A stretch of 15,272 nt of DNA from Acidobacteriota bacterium (GTDB lineage Bacteria; Acidobacteriota; Terriglobia; Terriglobales; Acidobacteriaceae): contig JAKAAZ010000075.1 in assembly GCA_021802085.1 (NCBI GenBank), positions 1-15,272 of the forward strand, given 5' to 3'. Below the pieces are notes generated by a model. That model was given only the letters and a program-made list of their open reading frames with translations. It was not told the origin of the DNA and searched no databases. Shown here piece by piece: positions 1 through 6,089 of this stretch; the stretch's first letter is position 1, and the number at the start of each line of letters is the position of its first letter. The position numbers were made by a program, and so were the translations under genes.

Positions 1-94
1 GGCTGGCGGAAAAGATGCGATTCCATGCGCCGATCGCATCGGCATTGGAAGTGCTCTCTCCAGCTGAGTTTACCATCAGCGTAAACTTGGGTGC

Positions 95-131
95 CCCACA
101 TCTACCCGCGTTTTTTGCGGGGAGATATGGG
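95..131. repeat. Palindromic hairpin, full copy of a dispersed repeat
   Basis: Two 15-nt arms (95-109, CCCACATCTACCCGC, and 117-131, GCGGGGAGATATGGG) pair at 13 of 15 positions around a 7-nt GT6 loop. The core at 100-117 recurs exactly at 1641-1658, on the other side of the hydrolase gene. It lies just past the stop of the leftward hydrolase gene. There is no T-run after the stem on either strand, so it is not a classical intrinsic terminator, although it could protect an mRNA 3' end. The rest of 1-152 holds no gene I can support. Short frames are open across the left edge on both strands, but none has recognisable content. Confidence 0.7.
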
Positions 132-152
132 ATGGATGCTCCTACCGTCTAG

Positions 153-1463
153 TCACTTGGCTGGCGGCAGGCCAGCGATAAAAGTTTTCATTTCTCGCAG
201 CACATCCGCCTCGTTCGATTTGAAGACGAAATGGTTGGCATTTGGCAGTATCACTACATGGGCGGAGGGTACGCCAGCTTGAAATGCTTTCGCTTGTGCC
301 GTTGTGCGTTCACGATCTATGGCTTCGGCTGTAGCTAGAGCGGTAGGGTCATTCTTAAACATTGAGCCAAAATCGTGAGGGTCCGCGAAGATGGCAAGCA
401 CAGGGCATTTGATCTGGGTGTACTTCTCTTCGCCTTTGAGGATTGCTAGACCAATGGGTGGCACCTTAAACGGTTTTGAGGAAGGCGTTCCCGGCTTGGG
501 CTCGGGAAGCGATTGTAGTTGCTTCTGGAGTGCCTGGAGGTCTTTCTCAAACTGCGGAAGATTTGTTTGCAAAAGCTCCTGAACCAGAGGCTTGAGTTCG
601 CGGGGGCCCGCTCCGGCCAGCATGTCGAGCTTTTTCTGCAATTCCACCGAGTCGATTGAGAGGTCTCCCCGCGAAGCGTCGTAGTACGCATATGGATAGC
701 CGGCGTCGAGATAAATCAAACCTGCGACTTTTTCCGGATATCGGCTTCCTATGGAACTCAACTCTTCACCGGCGATGGAGTGTCCCACCAAAACTGGCCG
801 GTTCAGCTTCAGAGCGGCGATCACCGCCAGCACGTCGTCCCCGAGTCGGTCCGCCGAGTAGTTCCCATTTGCTGGGGCGGGAGCACTGGAGGCGCCGAAT
901 CCGCGTCGCGTGATGCCGTAAACGTGGTAGTTCGCAGCAAGTTTAGGCGCGAATTGATCAAATACATGTGCCGTGTTTCCGAGGCCAGCCAACAGTACCA
1001 CGGGCCGTCCGGACCCGCCCCAATCGAGCACCTCCAGCTGGACGTCCTTGTCCACGGTGATGAACTGTACCGTGTGTGGAGAGGAGTCGAGTGACCACGC
1101 TGTTTCCTTTGTTGCGCGCTGAAAGTCCAGCGGCAGCGGTGGTCCTTGGGTCCAGGTTCCGGAGATGGAATTGCCGTCCGCACTGAGCTTGCCCTGGTAG
1201 CTGCCGTGGATCGGATCGATTGAAAATTTGAGGGTGGAACCTTGCAGTGTGATCGAAGTGACGGCCATACCGTCCGGCCCCTGGTCGATGCTGTACATCA
1301 TTGCGTTCCAGCCGCTTTTATCCGACTTCGAGATTTTCAGGACTACCCGGAGTCCTTTGTCCGCATGGAGCGTTCCTTGCCAGTTCCCGGCGATATCTTG
1401 GGCCCAAAGCGCGCTCCCCGATAGCGTAGCAAGCACAATGAGCCATAGCAGAATCTTCTTCAT
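153..1463 (-). CDS. Exported alpha/beta hydrolase with N-terminal beta-rich domain
   Basis: A 436-residue secreted or periplasmic hydrolase of unknown substrate. Residues 1-21 form a signal peptide (MKK, then a Leu-rich core, ending SALWA before QD). Residues about 22-117 form a small beta-rich domain with a GNWQG start and repeated ITLQGSTLKF/LSADGNSISGTW-type strands; I have the impression this is commonly fused to hydrolases in acidobacteria. Residues about 135-432 are the alpha/beta hydrolase fold. The nucleophile elbow is GHSIAG with Ser229, the acid is probably Asp361 or Asp363 (FADPHD), and His411 (NANHF) completes the triad. The elbow ends in Ala-Gly, a variant of the usual G-x-S-x-G. 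Residues about 290-345 (Gln/Leu/Pro-rich) look like a lid insertion. AGGAG lies 8 nt before the ATG, supporting the start. It is transcribed alone and diverges from the lytic transglycosylase gene. Esterase or another hydrolytic role is inference. Confidence 0.88.
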   Translation of the reverse strand: MKKILLWLIVLATLSGSALWAQDIAGNWQGTLHADKGLRVVLKISKSDKSGWNAMMYSIDQGPDGMAVTSITLQGSTLKFSIDPIHGSYQGKLSADGNSISGTWTQGPPLPLDFQRATKETAWSLDSSPHTVQFITVDKDVQLEVLDWGGSGRPVVLLAGLGNTAHVFDQFAPKLAANYHVYGITRRGFGASSAPAPANGNYSADRLGDDVLAVIAALKLNRPVLVGHSIAGEELSSIGSRYPEKVAGLIYLDAGYPYAYYDASRGDLSIDSVELQKKLDMLAGAGPRELKPLVQELLQTNLPQFEKDLQALQKQLQSLPEPKPGTPSSKPFKVPPIGLAILKGEEKYTQIKCPVLAIFADPHDFGSMFKNDPTALATAEAIDRERTTAQAKAFQAGVPSAHVVILPNANHFVFKSNEADVLREMKTFIAGLPPAK

Positions 1464-1626
1464 GTGCGAATCTCCTGGAGAACTTGTCCCATTTCATCGC
1501 TTTAATCTCGTGGGATCGGAAGCAATACCGCGCCATCATAGCAGTCCTTAGCATGGCCTGTATTCCTCGGAACCGAGATCATCGTGGAGGCGAAGGCCGT
1601 CTGAAACGAAGAAGGTGAAAGGAAAC

Positions 1627-1710
1627 ATGGGTAATCCCATATCTACCCGCGTTTTTTGTGAAGGCCTCCCGCAGTGCGCTGGCCATACAATGGAAAACGA
1701 ACGCTCCTGA
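1627..1710 (+). CDS. Possible 27-codon leader ORF upstream of the transglycosylase
   Basis: An ATG at 1627 is preceded by AAAGGAAAC, a reasonable Shine-Dalgarno, and reads 27 codons to a TGA at 1708-1710. That stop is 9 nt before the ATG of the lytic transglycosylase, which has no visible Shine-Dalgarno of its own. Translational coupling is therefore conceivable. Against it, the middle of the ORF (ISTRVFC) is simply the translated repeat core at 1641-1658, and an ORF this short can arise by chance. The peptide resembles nothing I know. Confidence 0.2.
   Translation: MGNPISTRVFCEGLPQCAGHTMENERS
1636..1658. repeat. Half copy of the dispersed palindromic repeat
   Basis: CCCATATCTACCCGC followed by GT6G matches the left arm and loop of the hairpin at 95-131; 18 nt (1641-1658) are identical to 100-117. 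The right arm has been lost and is replaced by unrelated sequence from 1659. It sits in the divergent intergenic region 1464-1719. That region shows no other clear element, apart from a possible TACAAT -10 box at 1686-1691 without a matching -35. Confidence 0.6.
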
Positions 1711-1719
1711 TACCTTTCG

Positions 1720-3528
1720 ATGAAACTATTTCTCCTCCCGGTTGCGAGTGGCTTGCTCGTTCTGTTGTGCGGATGCCCGGCGCAGCAGCCGGGCGCGCCC
1801 CTGGGCGCATCCCCGCATGCGACGGCGCCTACGCTCAATAGCGCGAACACGCCGGTCGCGGTCGAGAAGAACTCGGAACCGGCGTCCCCGCCAAGTTCCA
1901 CCACAGGCCACGCACAGCAGGACCAGGCCCTCATCGCGGCCTCCAGGCAGGCCTATGACAGCGGCATTGCCTTGTATCAGGCGGCGCAGTATCAGGCGGC
2001 GCGCGCGGACTTCGACCGCGCTGTCGATATCTTTCTTACCAGTGGACGCGACCTGAAGAGCGATCCAACTCTGGACGATGCATTCGAGAAGACGGTCGAT
2101 TCCATCAACTCGCTCGAACTCGACGCGCTGCAGCAGAGCAATGGTTTCAGTGAACAGGACCAGACTCCCGTCGGCGTGGCCAACGATGTCACTTTCCCGG
2201 TTGACCCCAACCTGTTGGCCAAGGCCCAGGCGGACCTGAAATCCACCCGTTCCGACCTTCCCTTGGTGGTGAACGACTACGTGGCCGGATATATCAATTA
2301 CTTCACCAACACGCAGAAGGGGCACAACACGATTGCAAACTCCCTGGCGCGCGAGGGACAATATCGCGCCATGGTAGAGAAAATTTTGGCCGATGCGGGC
2401 GTGCCGAAAGACCTGATTTATCTCGCCATCGCGGAATCGGGCTTTCGACCCACCGCCGTCAACTCGCGCAGCGGGGCTGGCGGGATGTGGCAGTTTATGC
2501 CCTATGGCGATTACGGTTTGGTGCGCAACGCCTGGGTCGATGAGCGCTTCGATCCGGAAAAATCCACCATCGCCTATGCCCGCTACATCAAAGAGCTGCA
2601 TGAGCAATTCGGCGATTGGTATCTGGCCATGGCCGCCTACGACTGGGGGGCGGGCAAAGTGCAGCGCGCCGTGCAACGTACCGGGTACGCCGATTTCTGG
2701 GAGCTGTACCAGCGCAATGTTCTGCCCGCCGAAACCAAAAATTACGTGCCGATCATCCTGGCCGCCGCCATCATGGCGAAAAATCCCACCCAGTACGGGC
2801 TCTCCGATCTCACCACGGATCCGCCGTTGCGTACCGACACGGTGACCACCGATTCCAGCATCAGTCTGTACCTGGTGGCGGACATGGTCGGTACCACGGT
2901 GGACGAGATCCAGAAGTTGAATCCCAGCCTGCTCCAGATGAGCACTCCCCGCGACTTCTCCTATGATCTGCGCCTGCCCGTGGGAACGGCGCCGCTGTTT
3001 CAGCAGCGGCTCGCGTTAATTCCAGAAGACCATCGCGATGCCTGGCGCTTTCACATCGCGACTGCGGATGACACTCTCGCCTCGATCGCCCAGACATTCC
3101 ATGTCACGACCCGAGCGCTGGTAGTGGCCAATCATTTGCGCACGGATGACGCCCTGAATGCTGGCGAATCTCTGGTGGTGCCTACTGCGCCGCCGCCGAT
3201 AAAGTCTGCCCGTCGGCGCTATCGGGCACGACGCGGCGACACGATAGTGACACTGGCGGACCGTTTTGGCGTGACGACCGGCCAGCTGCGCCGCTGGAAT
3301 CATCTTCGCGGCAATCATGTTCCTGCCGGACGATTGCTCTATGTTTCCGAGCCGGTCAGGACGCGCTCTGTCTCCAGACGGCGGCGCCATGCCGGGACGA
3401 CTGCCGGAGCACATTCCCGCAGCCGCTCGTCGACGGCCTCTCGCCGCAAACCTGCTGCCGGTTCCAGCCACGCGACCGCGCATTCAACGGCTGCTTCCTC
3501 CCATCACCGCAAAAAGAAAACCAGTTGA
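1720..3528 (+). CDS. mltD: MltD-type membrane-bound lytic transglycosylase with LysM repeats
   Basis: Cleaves the glycan strands of peptidoglycan, leaving 1,6-anhydro-muramyl ends. It should be lipid-anchored in the periplasm: residues 1-18 form a lipoprotein signal and LCGC (16-19) is a lipobox-like site with Cys19. A Pro/Ala-rich linker is followed by a TPR-like helical stretch (about 74-107). The SLT domain spans about 212-355 and includes the catalytic-type Glu239 in IAESGF, GGMWQFM at 254-260 and AAYDWGAG at 305-312, the position of the usual AAYN-G-G motif. One degenerate LysM-like segment (about 373-421) and two clearer LysM repeats (about 443-489 and 501-543) should bind peptidoglycan. 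The last 55 residues are an Arg/Ser/His/Lys-rich tail, an unusual ending. At 602 residues it is longer than E. coli MltD. No good Shine-Dalgarno precedes the ATG. Family assignment is firm; the exact orthology is less so. Confidence 0.9.
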   Translation: MKLFLLPVASGLLVLLCGCPAQQPGAPLGASPHATAPTLNSANTPVAVEKNSEPASPPSSTTGHAQQDQALIAASRQAYDSGIALYQAAQYQAARADFDRAVDIFLTSGRDLKSDPTLDDAFEKTVDSINSLELDALQQSNGFSEQDQTPVGVANDVTFPVDPNLLAKAQADLKSTRSDLPLVVNDYVAGYINYFTNTQKGHNTIANSLAREGQYRAMVEKILADAGVPKDLIYLAIAESGFRPTAVNSRSGAGGMWQFMPYGDYGLVRNAWVDERFDPEKSTIAYARYIKELHEQFGDWYLAMAAYDWGAGKVQRAVQRTGYADFWELYQRNVLPAETKNYVPIILAAAIMAKNPTQYGLSDLTTDPPLRTDTVTTDSSISLYLVADMVGTTVDEIQKLNPSLLQMSTPRDFSYDLRLPVGTAPLFQQRLALIPEDHRDAWRFHIATADDTLASIAQTFHVTTRALVVANHLRTDDALNAGESLVVPTAPPPIKSARRRYRARRGDTIVTLADRFGVTTGQLRRWNHLRGNHVPAGRLLYVSEPVRTRSVSRRRRHAGTTAGAHSRSRSSTASRRKPAAGSSHATAHSTAASSHHRKKKTS

Positions 3529-3695
3529 ACCGTCCCGCGCTCTGCTAAAAGTCATGGGCGGCGAAACTTCGTGCTTGTGTTTCCGGTGAAGTCGTAGCAT
3601 CCTTATGCTGGTACGCAATAGATGCACTCCTGCGGCTCCATCGTCAAAGATGTAAGATACGGTGAAGAGTTGAAGCAGGGAATGGGGAGACGAGG

Positions 3696-4277
3696 ATGAT
3701 CGACGATCAATTGAAGCGAATGTCCGACGATAATGAGTACGAGGCCGAGGCGGCTGAACTTGGCGAGGATGCCAATGACAGCTTTGAAGAGGAAGAAGAA
3801 GTAACGATTTCCATCACCTCGGACGACGATGAAGATCGTCTCGATTTGGAAGACGAATCAGTCACCGTTCTGTCGAGAGCCATAGCCGAACCCCCGCAGC
3901 CTGTCGCTCCTCCGGCGGCGAAACCGGCAAAGAAGACGACGCCGGCGAAGAAGTCGGCCGGCAAGAGCGCGGCGGCCAGGCCCGCGGCCAAGAAGGCCAG
4001 TCTGAAGAAACCCGCGAAGAAAGCGGCTGTGAAGAAGTCGCCGGCAAAGAAAGCTGCGAAGAAGGCAGCGAAAAAAGTTTCGGCCAAACCGGCCGTAAAG
4101 AAGTCCGCAAAGAAAGCGGCCAAGAAGCACAGCAGTTCAAAACCATCAAGGGAGAATCAATTGGCAGTTAAAAAGGCAGCGAAAAAGGCAGTAAAGAAGG
4201 CTCCAGCCAAGAAGGCTGTGGCAAAGAAAGCACCCGCGAAGAAGGCTCCGGCCAAGAAAGCGGCAAAAAAGAAGTAA
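3696..4277 (+). CDS. Histone H1-like Lys/Ala-rich protein with acidic N-terminus
   Basis: A 193-residue two-part protein. Residues 1-60 are strongly acidic (25 Asp/Glu against 3 Lys/Arg), including a run of five Glu at 31-35. A Pro-rich hinge (65-75) follows, and residues 76-193 are built of AKKA/PAKK repeats with 45 Lys in 118 residues. The tail resembles bacterial histone H1-like proteins that bind and compact DNA. The acidic head could mask the tail or bind partners (inference). The break HSSSKPSRENQ at 145-155 splits the tail, and just after it an in-frame TTG (4161) has a well-placed GGGAG. GGGGAG about 9 nt before the ATG at 3696 supports the main start, and a possible -10 (TAAGAT, 3653-3658) lies upstream. 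A strong terminator follows. Repeat content makes homology assignment by composition only; it could instead be a nucleic-acid-binding ribosome or RNA chaperone factor. Confidence 0.85.
   Translation: MIDDQLKRMSDDNEYEAEAAELGEDANDSFEEEEEVTISITSDDDEDRLDLEDESVTVLSRAIAEPPQPVAPPAAKPAKKTTPAKKSAGKSAAARPAAKKASLKKPAKKAAVKKSPAKKAAKKAAKKVSAKPAVKKSAKKAAKKHSSSKPSRENQLAVKKAAKKAVKKAPAKKAVAKKAPAKKAPAKKAAKKK
4150..4163 (+). promoter_or_regulatory. Possible internal ribosome-binding site and TTG start in the histone-like gene
   Basis: GGGAG at 4150-4154 is followed by a 6-nt spacer and an in-frame TTG at 4161-4163 (codon 156). Initiation here would give a 38-residue peptide starting MAVKKAAKK, consisting only of the last Lys/Ala block. 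The spacing is ideal for a Shine-Dalgarno, and the surrounding codons (HSSSKPSRENQ) interrupt the repeat, as an old intergenic junction would. Use of this start is inference. Confidence 0.35.
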
Positions 4278-4299
4278 GGCAACGCAAGGCAAGGCAAGC

Positions 4300-4331
4300 A
4301 AAAATGCCCGGCAAATTCGCCGGGCATTTTT
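4300..4331 (+). terminator. Rho-independent terminator after the histone-like gene
   Basis: A perfect 9-bp stem, ATGCCCGGC (4304-4312) with GCCGGGCAT (4319-4327), has a 6-nt AAATTC loop and is followed by a T-run. A4 before and T4 after the stem extend the pairing, so it may also work on the opposite strand for the leftward FmdE-like gene, whose stop lies 200 bp away. Confidence 0.92.
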
Positions 4332-4403
4332 GCGCCTGAAGAATGTCTCAGGAGAGGCCGTTGCGGAGTCGAAGCGGGGAGTGAAATGCGGTCTAAAAAT
4401 ATG

Positions 4404-4453
4404 GTTGCCTTGGCAACGAATTACGCTCAATTGGTTGCTAAGGCAACCAATTG
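4404..4453. promoter_or_regulatory. Two operator-like palindromes 30 bp apart
   Basis: The first palindrome, GTTGCCTTGGCAAC (4404-4417), is perfect. The second has perfect 11-bp arms, CAATTGGTTGC (4428-4438) and GCAACCAATTG (4443-4453), around TAAG. Both share the pattern GTTGC-N4-GCAAC, and their centres are 30 bp apart, about three helical turns. That geometry suits two dimers of a winged-helix or MarR-type regulator bound on one DNA face. However, the two flanking genes converge here, so no target start codon is adjacent. They may be a relic of a lost promoter. The remainder of 4332-4529 holds nothing else I recognise. Confidence 0.5.
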
Positions 4454-4529
4454 CTCTCTCGCCTTTTTCGGGCATCAGAATCCAAGAAATTGTCGGCGTT
4501 CTGAAGTCTCCTCCGCGATCAAAATCCAG

Positions 4530-5135
4530 CTATCCCGAGTGCTTGTTCTCGACCGGCTGATAATAGCGTTGCTCCGGCGCGGCGCAGCCCTGGCAGAACT
4601 GCTTTCCATCGCGCACTACATATCTGCCGAAATTGACGCCTTCCCCGCAGACGGCGCAAATGGCGCGCTCGCCTTTGTAGCCCGGAAATTCCCTTGGATC
4701 GAGCTGGACACGCACCCACTCCTCGGCAAACAGAACTTCTTCCGGCAGCTCGCGATAGGCCAGCATTTGTTGCTGGTTTTTGTTCTCCAGCTCCGGGTGC
4801 AGTTGGCGGGCGGCTTCTTTTGAGGATTCCCGCGCGGAGATGCGGACGGCGCGACCGCTCTCGAGATCCACGAAGGTGGCGGCCATTTTCCCCCAGTCGC
4901 GGAACTTCAATGCGCGCTTGCCCAGCCGGCAACCGGTGACGACCCCGATCGCATCGGTGGCGCAGCGGTCGATTTCCACGAATGTTACCAATCGTTTGCG
5001 CTCTTTTCCCCGTGGGTCCATGATGCCTAGACGGGCGCATCCCAGCATGGCCATTCGCACGCCCAGCACCTGTCCGGCGCAAAGGTGTCCGTGGGCGATT
5101 TCCGCTTCCTTCAGCAGTTCGTCCAGATTTTGCAT
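4530..5135 (-). CDS. FmdE-domain protein with C-terminal zinc finger
   Basis: A 201-residue, probably cytoplasmic protein. Residues about 8-115 match the FmdE family, named after subunit E of formylmethanofuran dehydrogenase but widespread in bacteria without methanogenesis. Motifs are HGHLCAGQ (15-22), EIDRCATDAI (54-63), TGCRLGKR (67-74) and the GKMAATFVD strand (82-90). Cys19, Cys58 and Cys69 with His15/His17 are likely metal ligands by family analogy. A helical linker (about 105-140) leads to a C-terminal finger with CAVC (160-163) and CQGC (181-184), a TraR/DksA-like Cys4 arrangement. The function of bacterial members is not settled; a metal- or molybdenum-related role is often assumed. 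The start at 5135 is chosen because the family similarity begins at once; no Shine-Dalgarno is visible, and an in-frame GTG lies 18 nt upstream (5151-5153). It is the last of three leftward genes. Confidence 0.85.
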   Translation of the reverse strand: MQNLDELLKEAEIAHGHLCAGQVLGVRMAMLGCARLGIMDPRGKERKRLVTFVEIDRCATDAIGVVTGCRLGKRALKFRDWGKMAATFVDLESGRAVRISARESSKEAARQLHPELENKNQQQMLAYRELPEEVLFAEEWVRVQLDPREFPGYKGERAICAVCGEGVNFGRYVVRDGKQFCQGCAAPEQRYYQPVENKHSG

Positions 5136-5206
5136 ACATTTTCGAGTATGCACGGATTCAATGAAAAAATCTGCCGGACGCTTTCCTCCGCTCCGCAACC
5201 GTCCCG

Positions 5207-5887
5207 TTATTGTTCGTCCGGAGATTCTCCCTCTTCCACCAACGCGGATGCCAGGCCGAAGAGGCGATAGCTGACGGCGTCGCTGTTGGCGGGGTGGAAG
5301 ACAACCTGGAGCGGTTGGCGCTGCCATGTGGCCGGAGCGCAGGCTGGGGTGGGGTGGTCGTCGACGGTCCACTGCGTCAATGGTTTGGCGATCAGCGGGC
5401 GTCGCACACCCAATTGCGAAACGACCGCGTAGAGATGTTTGCCGGTTGCGTTGACACCGCAGTAGGCTGCATAGTCTCGGAACCAGACGACTTCCGATAC
5501 GGCGGGATCGAAGTCCGGCAAATGCAGCACAGAGATGTGAGCCGAGCTGCGATCGACCAGCAGCCACGGTCCCAGCACCCATAGCCAGTGCGCGCCAGCC
5601 TCGTCCGGCAAAGAGTCATTCAGCTTGACGGCGCGGCGAGCGACGAAAGTGCGGTCAGTGATCTCGTGGATGTCGCCAGTGGTCCAGTCGCGTACCTGTC
5701 CGTCGATGACCAGCGGGCGCACTCGCAGGGTGTCTGGCTCAACAGCAGTCGTGCTGGAGGATGTAGAGGGCGGCGTGTAGGGAACCTTGCGCCACGCGCC
5801 CAATGCGACCGAATGGACCTTGGCAGCGACCGGAAGACAGAGCAGCAGAAGCGTGGCGCCAACGCCGAGCGACTTGGGGAAGGCCAT
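5207..5887 (-). CDS. Exported protein of unknown function
   Basis: A 226-residue secreted or periplasmic protein that I cannot assign to a named family. The signal peptide is clear: MAFPKS, then a Leu/Ala core ending PVAA before KVHS (cleavage near residue 22). The mature part starts with a short beta-like segment and a Ser/Thr-rich linker (about 37-48), then a mixed region with many aromatic residues (WTTGD, LWVLGPWLL, VWFRDYAAYCGV) and a C-terminal acidic end. The spacing of short strands suggests a beta-rich or propeller-like fragment, but this is only an impression. The start is placed at the ATG at 5885-5887 because the signal peptide begins there; the frame stays open upstream through the repeat element but without sensible protein sequence. 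It lies between tyrS and the FmdE-like gene, 71 bp from the latter. Confidence 0.75.
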   Translation of the reverse strand: MAFPKSLGVGATLLLLCLPVAAKVHSVALGAWRKVPYTPPSTSSSTTAVEPDTLRVRPLVIDGQVRDWTTGDIHEITDRTFVARRAVKLNDSLPDEAGAHWLWVLGPWLLVDRSSAHISVLHLPDFDPAVSEVVWFRDYAAYCGVNATGKHLYAVVSQLGVRRPLIAKPLTQWTVDDHPTPACAPATWQRQPLQVVFHPANSDAVSYRLFGLASALVEEGESPDEQ

Positions 5888-5944
5888 GGGGATGAGGGTA
5901 ATTCGCGCGGGTCGGACGCACAAGCATCTTCTTCGTAGGCGAGG

Positions 5945-6067
5945 CATTCTGAATGAGGCCGGTCGCCTGGGCGACGCGACCGAGATGAAGAATCTGGGCA
6001 AGATTCGCATGGTAGGCGACGCTAGCACCCTCTGGATTCTTCACTCCGCTGCGCGTCGTTCAGAATG
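5945..6067. repeat. 123-bp palindromic intergenic element (MITE- or REP-like)
   Basis: Perfect 9-bp terminal inverted repeats, CATTCTGAA (5945-5953) and TTCAGAATG (6059-6067), enclose inner inverted repeats, GAAGAATC (5987-5994) and GATTCTTC (6035-6042). A further small hairpin (CGGTCGC with GCGACCG, within 5959-5983) sits on the left side. It contains no supported gene and fills most of the gap 5888-6089 between tyrS and the exported-protein gene. The nested symmetry suggests a non-autonomous mobile or REP-type repeat. No second copy is present in this window. Confidence 0.6.
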
Positions 6068-6089
6068 ACTCGCGTTTTATTCGAGCACG

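Noticed and set aside
1..76. Possible start of a leftward gene (ATG at 74-76, 25 codons to the left edge), or the end of a rightward one
   Set aside because: Frames are open on both strands but are too short, lack a Shine-Dalgarno and match nothing known.
95..131. Hairpin as intrinsic terminator of the hydrolase gene
   Set aside because: The T-run lies in the loop on the plus strand (an A-run on the minus strand), and no T-run follows the stem in either direction.
1726..2676. Minus-strand open frame of 316 codons opposite the transglycosylase gene
   Set aside because: Antisense shadow of a well-supported gene, with no signal peptide or motif.
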